A stretch of 12,637 nt of DNA from Clostridia bacterium (GTDB lineage Bacteria > Bacillota > Clostridia > Oscillospirales > Butyricicoccaceae). The stretch spans positions 1-12,637 of the forward strand of contig JAFYNW010000269.1 of the NCBI GenBank assembly GCA_017547995.1, read 5' to 3'. The notes beneath the pieces are model-generated. The model saw nothing but the letters and a program-made list of their open reading frames with translations. It was not told the DNA's origin and did not search any database. Of this stretch, positions 1 to 5,759 are shown piece by piece. The position numbers were made by a program, and so were the translations under genes. How positions within the stretch are numbered: position 1 is the stretch's first letter; each line of letters begins with the position of its first letter.

Positions 1-652
1 CCGAAAGACGTACGTTTCTCGGAATAACCGTTTTATATACCTTGGAGCCGAAGAATTTCTTGATTTCCTCAGCAACCTGAATGGTCAAGTTTGTCTGTCC
101 GTTGTACATCGTCAGCAGAATACCTTCAAAGTCGATATTCTTGTTCATTGAACGCTTGACTGTACGGATTGTGTGTGTCAGCTGGCTCAGGCCTTCGAGG
201 GCATAGTATTCGCACTGCATAGGCACGAGCACGGTGTCACAGGCCACGAGAGCGTTGAGTGTGAGAAGCGCAAGAGACGGAGGACAGTCGATAAAGATAT
301 AGTCGTATTCCTCTCTCACAGCGTCGAGTGCGTTTTTGAGTATGTATTCGCGGCCTTCAGTAGATACAAGCTCGATTTCCGCACCGGCAAGATTGTTGTC
401 GGTTGGCAGCACGTCGCACCATTTTGTCTTGACTCTCGCCTCTTTTACAGTGGCATTGCCCATAAGCACGTCGTAGACGCTCTTTTTTGGCAGAGCCTCA
501 ACACCGAAGCCGGAGGAGCTGTTGCCCTGCGGGTCGATGTCGACAAGCAGCACCCTGCGTCCCATGATAGCAAGGCCTGCCGATATATTTACAGCAGAGG
601 TGGTTTTGCCCACCCCGCCCTTCTGATTCGTTACAGCAATAATTTTAGCCAT
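1..652 (-). CDS. parA: ParA/Soj chromosome-partitioning ATPase (C-terminus cut off)
   Basis: I translated this frame by hand. It starts at ATG (650-652) and stays open for 217 codons to the window edge, so the C-terminal part is missing. The N-terminus MAKIIAVTNQKGGVGKTT has the deviant Walker A motif KGGVGKTT at residues 11-18. It is followed by a VLLVDIDPQGN segment (Walker A' region) and YIFIDCPPSL (Walker B), all standard for the Soj/ParA family. These proteins are ATP-dependent, bind DNA non-specifically, and work with ParB bound to parS to segregate origins; in Bacillus Soj also regulates DnaA. parB normally lies directly downstream, which here is outside the window to the left. Four parS-like sites lie at 4340-6797. 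The family call is very secure. Upstream lie the GIY-YIG unit and remB rather than the usual rsmG-mnmG genes. Confidence 0.96.
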   Translation of the reverse strand, partial: MAKIIAVTNQKGGVGKTTSAVNISAGLAIMGRRVLLVDIDPQGNSSSGFGVEALPKKSVYDVLMGNATVKEARVKTKWCDVLPTDNNLAGAEIELVSTEGREYILKNALDAVREEYDYIFIDCPPSLALLTLNALVACDTVLVPMQCEYYALEGLSQLTHTIRTVKRSMNKNIDFEGILLTMYNGQTNLTIQVAEEIKKFFGSKVYKTVIPRNVRLS

Positions 653-708
653 TATTTTCTATTATTGCCCCTTTCTGTGTTTTTGAAAATTGAATTTCAA
701 ATATCTCT

Positions 709-757
709 GTCATTCCGAAACGCAAGTGAGGAATCTCCTCAGCTTACGCAGAATGAC
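709..757. repeat. Palindromic repeat, GTCATTC/GAATGAC family, copy 1
   Basis: This 49-nt element begins with GTCATTC (709-715) and ends with its reverse complement GAATGAC (751-757). Inside is a second inverted repeat, TGAGGA-ATC-TCCTCA, flanked by CGCAAG and GCTTACGC, so the whole element can fold as one long imperfect hairpin. It shares the GTCATTCCGAAA start and the TGAGGAATCTCCTC core with copy 2 at 1065-1154. It ends 4 bases before the stop codon of the GIY-YIG gene, on that gene's 3' side. Confidence 0.8.
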
Positions 758-761
758 GTTA

Positions 762-1046
762 TCATTTTATATATTCACCAAGATCTTTCCACGAGGGATT
801 TTTGCTTTCTACAAGAAGATTTTTCTTTTCTCTTCTCATACCTTTTATTTGTTTTTCGCGTGCGATGGCACTTTCAACATCGGAAGTAAACTCATAATAC
901 ACCAGCTTGTTTACGTTATACGTTTTTGTAAAACCGCTGACAAGCTTATGCTTATGTTCATATACTCTTCTTTCGAGATTGTTCGTAACCCCGGTATACA
1001 AAACGTTTCCATGCTGATTTGTCATCATATAAACGTAATAAAGCAT
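762..1046 (-). CDS. Small single-domain GIY-YIG nuclease-family protein
   Basis: This 94-residue protein is essentially one GIY-YIG domain. The YYVYMMTN strand (residues 3-10) and LYTGVTNNLERRVYEHK (residues 16-32) correspond to the GIY and YIG motifs and the catalytic-arginine region. AIAREKQIKGMRREKK (about 61-76) carries the glutamate-containing helix, and the NPSWKDL tail is typical of the short UPF0213/YhbQ-like subgroup. Members are predicted metal-dependent endonucleases, but their physiological role is mostly unknown. The ATG at 1044-1046 has a G-rich stretch (GGGGGTGG) just upstream as a possible ribosome binding site. The gene sits tightly between two palindromic repeats of one family, with 4 bases on its 3' side and 18 on its 5' side. 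This suggests a compact repeat-bounded unit inserted between remB and parA. The family call is secure; nuclease activity and mobility are inferred. Confidence 0.92.
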   Translation of the reverse strand: MLYYVYMMTNQHGNVLYTGVTNNLERRVYEHKHKLVSGFTKTYNVNKLVYYEFTSDVESAIAREKQIKGMRREKKNLLVESKNPSWKDLGEYIK

Positions 1047-1064
1047 CGTCCACCCCCAGCCATT

Positions 1065-1154
1065 GTCATTCCGAAAGCTTCAGCTGAGGAATCTCCTCCC
1101 CTTTTACAGACTCTGCATACGGCAGGGAGATCCTGTCGCTGCGCTCAGGATGAC
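1065..1154. repeat. Palindromic repeat, GTCATTC/GAATGAC family, copy 2
   Basis: This 90-nt element starts GTCATTCC (1065-1072) and ends GGATGAC (1148-1154), its complement. Its left half contains GTCATTCCGAAA and GAGGAATCTCC, as in copy 1. Its right half contains GGGAGATCCTG followed by CGCTCAGGATGAC, the opposing half of the same element type. The two halves face each other around a short unrelated centre (about 1100-1120). It lies 18 bases upstream of the GIY-YIG start codon. Confidence 0.8.
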
Positions 1155-1161
1155 AGACTGC

Positions 1162-1199
1162 TCTGCATATTCATGCATAAACCGCATAATGTATGCAGA
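1162..1199. repeat. Imperfect inverted repeat downstream of remB
   Basis: TCTGCATA (1162-1169) is repeated inverted as TATGCAGA (1192-1199), and a further four-base ATGC match lies inside. The hairpin lies just after the remB stop codon on the minus strand. It lacks a U-rich tail, so it is a weak candidate for an RNA end-protecting hairpin rather than a terminator. Confidence 0.4.
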
Positions 1200-1215
1200 A
1201 TATACAGAAAATTCA

Positions 1216-1476
1216 TTAGTATGAAGTGTATTCAGTTGCGCGTTTGAGCAAGGTTGCCGAGGACAGCTGGGAGATATAGACCATGTCGCGGCCCCCCTCA
1301 CGCACTGCGATGACAGATTTCGGAAGCTCGTAGCTTACGTTTACGACTCTGCCCTCTTTTTCTGCTCTTGCAAGAAACGCTCTTGTCTTGTTGGAGTAGG
1401 TAGAATTATCCATATCGAGGATAAAAAGTATATCCTTCTTGGAAATTATAACGTCGTTACCTAAGTGAAGATACAT
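1216..1476 (-). CDS. remB: RemB-like (DUF370, YaaB family) regulator
   Basis: This 86-residue protein begins MYLHLGNDVIISKKDILFILDM, close in pattern to B. subtilis YaaB/RemB, which begins MYIHLG and is encoded near dnaN-recF. It continues with a PKSVIAVREGG segment and ends in YISQLSSATLLKRA, equivalent to the family's YYSPLSSSTLKKR ending. RemB and its relative RemA are small DNA-binding regulators; in B. subtilis they activate matrix genes. The ATG (1474-1476) lies one base after the dnaN stop codon (1478-1480), so translation is probably coupled to dnaN. yaaA and recF, which normally lie between dnaN and this gene, are missing. Residues 38-50 (ARAEKEGRVVNVS) replace the linker seen in Bacillus. 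The family call is firm; the target genes in this organism are unknown. Confidence 0.88.
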   Translation of the reverse strand: MYLHLGNDVIISKKDILFILDMDNSTYSNKTRAFLARAEKEGRVVNVSYELPKSVIAVREGGRDMVYISQLSSATLLKRATEYTSY

Positions 1477-1477
1477 A

Positions 1478-2587
1478 TTATGCCTGCTTGAGTCTTACAG
1501 GAAGCACCATGTAGACGTACTTGTCCCCTTCGATTGGTCTGATAACTGCAGGTGAAACGCCATCTGTCAGACCGAGTGATACAGTTTCATCAGAGCAAGC
1601 CTTGAGTGCATCCATAATATATTTATTATTGAAGCCGATTTCAATCTGGTCAGGACAGAAGGAAATCGGTGCTTCGTCGTAAGCCTTACCGAGAGCTGTG
1701 ATACAGGAAATTTTTACCGAAGAATCGAAGAATATACATCTGATAGGATTCTTGAGTCTTTCGGAGATGATGAGGGAAACTCTTTCGATGCTTTCCTTGA
1801 TATTTCTTACGTCAACAGAGAGAGTTACCGCAGTGGACTGAGGAATTGCTCTGTTGTAATCGAGGAATTCACCTTCAAGAAGGCGTGTGATTACGATTGT
1901 GTTGTCGATTTCGAAAAGTGCGTGCTTCTTGTCAGGGAAAATCATGCTGCTTTCGTCGTTTTCAGGAAGAATTCTCAAGATATCCTTGAGTGTATCGCCG
2001 GGAACGACAAACTTGAAGTCGTTTCCGCTTTCATTTTCGATTTCTTCCTTTCTGAGAGCGAGGCGGTAACCGTCGACAGCAACAACTGTGATGTTGTTTT
2101 CCTTCACTTCGAAGAGGCAGCCTGTGTGAATCGGCTTAGTTTCATTGTCGGAAACTGCGAAAACAGTCTGGTCGATGAGGGATTTCATCACGTCGTTCTT
2201 GATGCTGATGCCGTTTCGCTTGGAGCAGACAGGAAGCTCTGGGAATTCGTCAGAGGAAGTCGCGATAATATTGTATTCGGAAACGCCCGATCTGATTGTT
2301 GTTGTGAAGTTGTCTTCGATTGTGATTTCGATGACGTCGTCAGGAAGCTTTCTTACGATATCATAGAAAATTCTCGCGTTGAGAACGTAGGAACCGGAAG
2401 AGTAAACTGTCGCATCGAAATGCTTGATGATGGCAGTCTTGAAATTGTAAGCTGAAAGTGTAATATTCTGCTCGCCTGCAGAGATGAGAAGACCTTCCAG
2501 CGCTGTAATTGTGCTCTTAGATGAAACTGCATGGATGCAGGAAGCTATCGCATCCTGGAGTACGAGTTTTTCACAGGTGAACTTCAT
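1478..2587 (-). CDS. dnaN: DNA polymerase III beta subunit (sliding clamp)
   Basis: At 369 residues this is the expected length for the bacterial beta clamp, a ring-shaped dimer that tethers DNA polymerase III to DNA and is loaded by the clamp loader. The start MKFTCEKLVLQDAIASCIHAV and the DNFTTTIRSG, SSDEFPELP, AVDGYRLALR and C-terminal YMVLPVRL segments are hallmark clamp sequences spread over three repeated domains of about 120 residues. The ATG at 2585-2587 is preceded by an AAAGGA ribosome binding site. Upstream is the oriC unwinding region and dnaA. Downstream remB starts one base after the stop. No clear sigma-A promoter is visible in the dnaA-dnaN gap, so expression may come partly from the dnaA promoter. 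Nothing in the protein looks unusual. Confidence 0.98.
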   Translation of the reverse strand: MKFTCEKLVLQDAIASCIHAVSSKSTITALEGLLISAGEQNITLSAYNFKTAIIKHFDATVYSSGSYVLNARIFYDIVRKLPDDVIEITIEDNFTTTIRSGVSEYNIIATSSDEFPELPVCSKRNGISIKNDVMKSLIDQTVFAVSDNETKPIHTGCLFEVKENNITVVAVDGYRLALRKEEIENESGNDFKFVVPGDTLKDILRILPENDESSMIFPDKKHALFEIDNTIVITRLLEGEFLDYNRAIPQSTAVTLSVDVRNIKESIERVSLIISERLKNPIRCIFFDSSVKISCITALGKAYDEAPISFCPDQIEIGFNNKYIMDALKACSDETVSLGLTDGVSPAVIRPIEGDKYVYMVLPVRLKQA

Positions 2588-2635
2588 TTATCCAAATTTT
2601 CCTTTCGGTTATTTTTATATTATTATTCTTATTTT

Positions 2636-2650
2636 TAGTAGTAGTATTAG
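2636..2650 (+). other. DnaA-trio element in the unwinding region
   Basis: The plus strand reads TAG TAG TAG TAT TAG, five triplets of the 5'-TAG-3' type (3'-GAT-5' read the other way). It is separated from the nearest weak DnaA box (2655) by only AGCC and is followed by a stretch of nearly pure A/T towards dnaN. In B. subtilis such triplets are the single-strand binding site for the DnaA filament that opens the origin (established). Assignment here is by pattern and position. Confidence 0.8.
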
Positions 2651-2718
2651 AGCCTGTGGAATTGTGGAAATCCCTTCCCAACGCCGATGAACACTGGGTT
2701 TGTCGTTTCCACAACCTC

Positions 2719-2727
2719 TGTGGATAA
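2719..2727 (+). promoter_or_regulatory. Perfect DnaA box (TGTGGATAA)
   Basis: This is an exact match to the 9-mer DnaA box (TTATCCACA on the minus strand). It is the only perfect copy in the dnaA-dnaN gap and lies in the middle of the cluster of weaker boxes. Confidence 0.9.
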
Positions 2728-2848
2728 TTCCGCCCTTTTTCAACATCTTTCCACAGCCAATTTTCTTCCACAACTCCTCCACAGGTTTTCCACAAGTTTT
2801 TTCAACAATCTGTGAATTTACAAAAAGTGGCAAAAACTTACACCTTTC

Positions 2849-2866
2849 AGGGTATTTTGCTACCCT
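2849..2866 (-). repeat. Short hairpin after the dnaA stop codon
   Basis: AGGGTA (2849-2854) pairs with TACCCT (2861-2866) around TTTTGC. It lies about 40 bases downstream of the dnaA stop on the minus strand. It lacks a direct U-tract, so termination would be inefficient, compatible with readthrough into dnaN. Confidence 0.35.
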
Positions 2867-2908
2867 AGAAGTTGCGGTATACAGGCTGTAATCGACGGCT
2901 GAGTTGGC

Positions 2909-4210
2909 TTAAGTTGCCGAGCGGATGTTCTTCTTGATATCCTTGAGAGTTGCTTCGAGATTTGGGTCGTCCTGAAGAAGCTCAGTAATCTTATTGATGC
3001 CGTAAAGCACAGTTGTGTGGTCACGCTTTACAAACTTGCCGATATCAGGAAGAGAGAGGTCTGTCATTTCTCTGATGAGATAGAGCATAATCTGTCTTGG
3101 CATTGCCACGTCCTTTGTCTTGGAGAGGCCGATGATTTTTTCCTTAGGAATATTGAAGAATGAGCAGACTTCCTTGAGGATAAGGTCCGGTGTTGGGTAA
3201 AGACCAGGGCTTTCCTTGATAATATCGCGGATTGCAGATTCAACGAGGGACATTGTAACGTCTGCGTGCATGATTTCGTTCATCGCCTTGATTTTCTTGA
3301 GTGCACCTTCGAGCTGACGGACGTTATTTGTGATGGATTCTGCAATATATTCTACGATTTTAGGGTTGAGCTCGAGGCCGAGTGCCTTCGCCTTTGAGGA
3401 AACGAGAGCCATTCGTGTCTCTAAATCAGGTGGCTGAACGTCTGCGAGAAGACCCCATTCGAAACGGGACTTGAGACGTTCTTCAAGTGTGTACATTTCC
3501 TTCGGAGGACGGTCGGCAGTGAGAACAATCTGCTTGCCCGCTTCGTGAAGGGAGTTGAATGTGTGGAAAAACTCTTCCTGAGTTCTTTCCTTGCCTGCGA
3601 TAAACTGAATATCGTCGACGAGAAGCAGGTCAGCCTGACGGTAGCGCTGTCTGAAACGTTCAACAGCACCGGCCTGGATAGCTTCGACCAGCTCGTTTGT
3701 GAAATCGTCGCCCTTGATGTAGACGATATTGAGGTTATCAAACTTTTTTCTTACCTCGGATGCAATAGCATAGAGCAGATGGGTCTTGCCGAGGCCGCTC
3801 TGGCCATAGATAAACAGAGGATTATATGTGAGTGCAGGATTCTGGGAAACAGAATATGCAGCTGCGTGGGCAAATCTGTTGGAATTACCTACGATAAAGC
3901 GCTCGAATGTATAGCCGCCGAAGGCCATATCGTCACGCTGAGCGCGCCATGAAATCTCTTCGGCCTTGCCGTTGAGAAGTGTGACTGTGAGATGCTCGCT
4001 TGTAAGGTCGTTGAGCGAAGCGTTGATTCTTTCGAGCCATTGTCTGGAGATAAAGCCGAAAATCATATCATTATCGGCTACAAGGACAAGGTTTCCGTCT
4101 TTAATTGCGATAGCTCGGGTGTATGGAGCCCAGGAATTGACGGCAACCGGGCTGGATTGTTCCGAAAGGTCCTTGATTATTTCGGAAAACAGCGATTCAG
4201 GTGTAAACAT
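2909..4210 (-). CDS. dnaA: Chromosomal replication initiator DnaA
   Basis: This 433-residue AAA+ ATPase binds DnaA boxes at oriC, melts the origin and represses its own gene. Domain I is about residues 1-80. The linker domain II is very short (about 80-100), which explains the length just under the Bacillus protein (about 446). The AAA+ core contains Walker A GQSGLGKT (136-143) and Walker B LLLVDDIQF (195-203). Domain IV ends with the DNA-binding signature LIREMTDLSLPDIGKF and RDHTTV (396-401), which contact the box. The ATG at 4208-4210 has an AAGGAG ribosome binding site (4218-4223) seven bases upstream and a strong promoter at 4283-4311. The gene is followed by oriC and dnaN. Unlike most Bacillota, no rpmH-rnpA lies upstream on the other strand. 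Confidence 0.98.
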   Translation of the reverse strand: MFTPESLFSEIIKDLSEQSSPVAVNSWAPYTRAIAIKDGNLVLVADNDMIFGFISRQWLERINASLNDLTSEHLTVTLLNGKAEEISWRAQRDDMAFGGYTFERFIVGNSNRFAHAAAYSVSQNPALTYNPLFIYGQSGLGKTHLLYAIASEVRKKFDNLNIVYIKGDDFTNELVEAIQAGAVERFRQRYRQADLLLVDDIQFIAGKERTQEEFFHTFNSLHEAGKQIVLTADRPPKEMYTLEERLKSRFEWGLLADVQPPDLETRMALVSSKAKALGLELNPKIVEYIAESITNNVRQLEGALKKIKAMNEIMHADVTMSLVESAIRDIIKESPGLYPTPDLILKEVCSFFNIPKEKIIGLSKTKDVAMPRQIMLYLIREMTDLSLPDIGKFVKRDHTTVLYGINKITELLQDDPNLEATLKDIKKNIRSAT

Positions 4211-4282
4211 TAATTAGCTCCTTCTCTATCTGATTGGCCGGGATTTTCCGGCTCGTCTGCGAAATATATTTATACATTATAA

Positions 4283-4311
4283 ATAATAGCACAATTTTCT
4301 CCACAATTCAA
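4283..4311 (-). promoter_or_regulatory. Sigma-A promoter of dnaA with DnaA-box-like site in the spacer
   Basis: On the minus strand TTGAAT (4306-4311) and TATTAT (4283-4288) are separated by exactly 17 bases. The spacer contains TGTGGAGAA (4297-4305), a DnaA box with one mismatch. DnaA bound there would overlap RNA polymerase, which fits the known autorepression of dnaA. The predicted start leaves a leader of about 65 nt. Confidence 0.75.
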
Positions 4312-4339
4312 CTTAATTCGGCAAATTTCTTTGCAAAAT

Positions 4340-4355
4340 TGTTCCACGTGAAACG
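4340..4355. other. parS site 1 (TGTTCCACGTGAAACG)
   Basis: It matches the Bacillus parS consensus TGTTNCACGTGAAACA at all but the last base, with the CACGTG centre intact. It lies 29 bases upstream of the dnaA promoter -35 element. ParB would bind here and spread. Confidence 0.85.
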
Positions 4356-4588
4356 TGGTAGATGTAGAGGAAAAGTGTAGCGGAAGGAGAAATATAAATA
4401 AAACTGAAAAATGATGTCGAAATATAAAATGAATCGGCTGTTTCGCGGTACGTTTTGGTATATATCGGAGGGGAGGGATGTGAATTTGTGATGATATTTA
4501 ATTCAAAATACTTAAATTGTTGCTTTATAATTTATTTTTATAAATATCAGTATATCACTGCAAAAATAAAATAGCAACAGAAAATTGG
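4356..4588. other. AT-rich non-coding spacer upstream of dnaA
   Basis: There is no convincing gene in this stretch between the first two parS sites. It is strongly AT-rich towards 4495-4580. A plus-strand TATAAT (4525-4530) occurs, but there is no gene, start signal or terminator behind it. It may belong to the wider origin region, although no DnaA-box cluster like that at 2655-2794 is visible. Confidence 0.5.
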
Positions 4589-4604
4589 TGTTTCATGTGA
4601 AACA
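4589..4604. other. parS site 2 (TGTTTCATGTGAAACA)
   Basis: It matches the parS palindrome TGTTTCACGTGAAACA with a single central C-to-T change, the same variant as site 3. It abuts the A-tract (U-tract on the minus strand) of the terminator at 4605-4633. Confidence 0.82.
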
Positions 4605-4633
4605 AAAAAAGCAGGACAGTCCCCTGCCCTGCT
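4605..4633 (-). terminator. Rho-independent terminator of the 4650-5435 gene
   Basis: Read on the minus strand, AGCAGGGCA pairs with TGTCCTGCT (9 bp, one G-U pair) around a GGGGAC loop, followed by a run of T. It lies 16 bases after the stop codon of the minus-strand gene. The U-tract touches parS site 2. Confidence 0.88.
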
Positions 4634-4649
4634 CACCTTATATATTATA

Positions 4650-5435
4650 TTAAAGTCGCAGGAAGTTCTGCGCAAGATGCTTGTCTTCCTCGAAGCAGAA
4701 ATGGAAGTTTACAGCAGTCACGTCGTCTGTGAGAATCATCTTCGGACATTCGTCCTTTGTGATAAAGGTGATAATCTGTCCGAATTCCCAGATTGCAGAC
4801 TCATAATCAGGCACAAAATAGCCGAACTTCCATCCCTGATGCTCATATCTTATAGTTGCATCGTTGCAGATGATTTCTTTTTCGGGCATTTTGCTCTGGA
4901 TAGTCTTGTATCCCTCGCCCATCGCGAGAATCTTCTTGCCTTCGATTTCGATATCTTCGTCGGTCGTGTGAATGATATGGCTTGCCTCAGCTGAGTTTAC
5001 AAAATGAGCGCCATAGCGGAGGAAAATATGCATATCGTTCTGTGGAAGTCTGCCGTTCAGGGCAACGTTTACAGGAATCGGCAAATTGAGAGTTACTGCA
5101 TCGTTGCTTTCGAATCTGACAGGAAATGCTCTTGAAGCATCGGCAAAAACGTCACCGCCGCGGTATTCGATGATATTGAGAAGCTTGATTACCTTCTGGT
5201 CTTCGGTTACGAAAATTGCAAAGCCGTGAATGCTTGCAATACGGAATAAAATCTCGAAAGCCGACTCCTTGCCGATTAAATCGATGTCGATAGCGTAAGA
5301 ATAAGCATCATCATTATGAAAAGCCGCGTAATTATCGGCAATAATCGCAGGATTTTTGTCTTTATACTGATTTTTCAGTTCGACAGCCGTTTCAACGCAG
5401 GCAACGGCAATTCTTGGAATATTTATAGAAAACAT
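4650..5435 (-). CDS. Uncharacterised 261-aa soluble protein
   Basis: I do not recognise this family. The protein starts MFSINIPRIAVACVETAVELK and has no signal peptide or membrane segment, so it is probably cytoplasmic. Its composition is mixed alpha/beta, with an N-terminal helix and many short strands. The open frame extends upstream to 5516. I chose the ATG at 5433-5435 because an AAAGGA ribosome binding site precedes it and a good promoter (TTGATG-N17-TATACT, 5460-5488) would start transcription downstream of the longer frame's ATG. The gene has its own promoter and its own terminator, and it is flanked on both sides by parS sites with identical cores (4589 and 5500). Adjacency to the origin may simply be positional; a replication or segregation role is not shown. 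Confidence 0.75.
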   Translation of the reverse strand: MFSINIPRIAVACVETAVELKNQYKDKNPAIIADNYAAFHNDDAYSYAIDIDLIGKESAFEILFRIASIHGFAIFVTEDQKVIKLLNIIEYRGGDVFADASRAFPVRFESNDAVTLNLPIPVNVALNGRLPQNDMHIFLRYGAHFVNSAEASHIIHTTDEDIEIEGKKILAMGEGYKTIQSKMPEKEIICNDATIRYEHQGWKFGYFVPDYESAIWEFGQIITFITKDECPKMILTDDVTAVNFHFCFEEDKHLAQNFLRL

Positions 5436-5459
5436 AAAATGCACCATCCTTTCAGCAAC

Positions 5460-5488
5460 AGTATACCATATAATAACGGAAACATCAA
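5460..5488 (-). promoter_or_regulatory. Sigma-A promoter of the 4650-5435 gene
   Basis: On the minus strand TTGATG (5483-5488) and TATACT (5460-5465) are 17 bases apart. The transcript would start about 18-20 bases before the ATG at 5435. The promoter lies seven bases beyond the parS/terminator palindrome. Confidence 0.72.
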
Positions 5489-5494
5489 TAAAAA

Positions 5495-5520
5495 CCCAAT
5501 GTTTCATGTGAAACATTGGG
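5495..5520 (-). terminator. parS site 3 embedded in a rho-independent terminator
   Basis: The 16-bp parS-like core TGTTTCATGTGAAACA (5500-5515) is extended by CCCAA and TTGGG into a 26-nt palindrome with 12-bp arms around a two-base TG centre. On the minus strand it follows the stop codon of the 5529-5750 gene by 8 bases and is followed by TTTTTATT. The same DNA therefore fits both a ParB site and an intrinsic terminator of the lipoprotein/membrane-protein operon. With only a two-base centre, the RNA loop would have to open the innermost pairs. Confidence 0.8.
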
Positions 5521-5528
5521 CATTATCT

Positions 5529-5750
5529 TTATTTGCTTGTGACGTGGGAAACACCGAGGGAAACAACCGCGGCACAGATAAGTGATATACCGCATTTGAG
5601 AACCATCATACTTCTGAGCTGCTGGATAAAGTAGACAAGCGGCGGAGCGTCAAGCTTGATTCTCCAGCCTGGAATCATAAAGCTGAAAAACAGATAAAAC
5701 AAGGAAAATGTGATTATAAATGACAGTAAAATCAATAATTTATTCTTCAT
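5529..5750 (-). CDS. Small two-helix membrane protein, function unknown
   Basis: This is a 73-residue protein when started at ATG 5748-5750. A GTG at 5759 would add MRK. Two hydrophobic segments are visible, KLLILLSFIITFSLFYLFFSF (written from residue 4) and CGISLICAAVVSLGV near the C-terminus, separated by a short polar loop. It should span the membrane twice. The start overlaps the end of the lipoprotein gene region: an AGGTGAG ribosome binding site overlaps the lipoprotein stop codon (5760-5762). The two are therefore almost certainly one operon ending at the parS/terminator palindrome. I do not recognise the family. It may help anchor or stabilise the lipoprotein; that is inference from operon structure only. 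Confidence 0.65.
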   Translation of the reverse strand: MKNKLLILLSFIITFSLFYLFFSFMIPGWRIKLDAPPLVYFIQQLRSMMVLKCGISLICAAVVSLGVSHVTSK

Positions 5751-5759
5751 CTTTCTCAC

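Larger units (their letters stand above)
2600..2794. other. Chromosomal origin oriC (DnaA-box cluster plus unwinding element)
   Basis: The dnaA-dnaN gap (2588-2908) holds eight CCACA/TGTGG cores, at 2655, 2663, 2709, 2719, 2751, 2768, 2779 and 2790. One is a perfect DnaA box (TGTGGATAA, 2719-2727) and TTTTCCACA (2786-2794) differs by one base; the others differ by two or three. On the dnaN side two tandem weak boxes (2655-2671) are followed by AGCC, a trinucleotide run (2636-2650) and an AT-only-like stretch (2611-2637). This matches the dnaA-dnaN origin of Bacillus and relatives. DnaA would bind the boxes and melt the AT-rich flank next to dnaN. Function is inferred from pattern and location. 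Confidence 0.9.

Noticed and set aside
173..889. Plus-strand open frame of 238 codons over the parA region
   Set aside because: It is the antisense shadow of parA, which has clear ParA motifs on the minus strand, and it runs across repeats.
690..1247. Plus-strand open frame of 185 codons
   Set aside because: It is antisense to the GIY-YIG gene and runs through both palindromic repeats; the composition is not protein-like.
4411..4491. Small plus-strand reading frame of 26 codons in the gap upstream of dnaA
   Set aside because: The nearest ribosome-binding-like AAGGAG is about 22 bases upstream, too far, and there is no promoter or terminator fitting it.
4211..4649. Possible second oriC half upstream of dnaA
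   Set aside because: Only one box-like site (4297-4305) is visible and no trio element; the cluster at 2655-2794 explains origin function better.
5436..5516. Upstream extension of the 261-aa gene to an ATG at 5516
   Set aside because: It would overlap the parS/terminator palindrome and lie upstream of the predicted transcription start; the ATG at 5435 has a better ribosome binding site.
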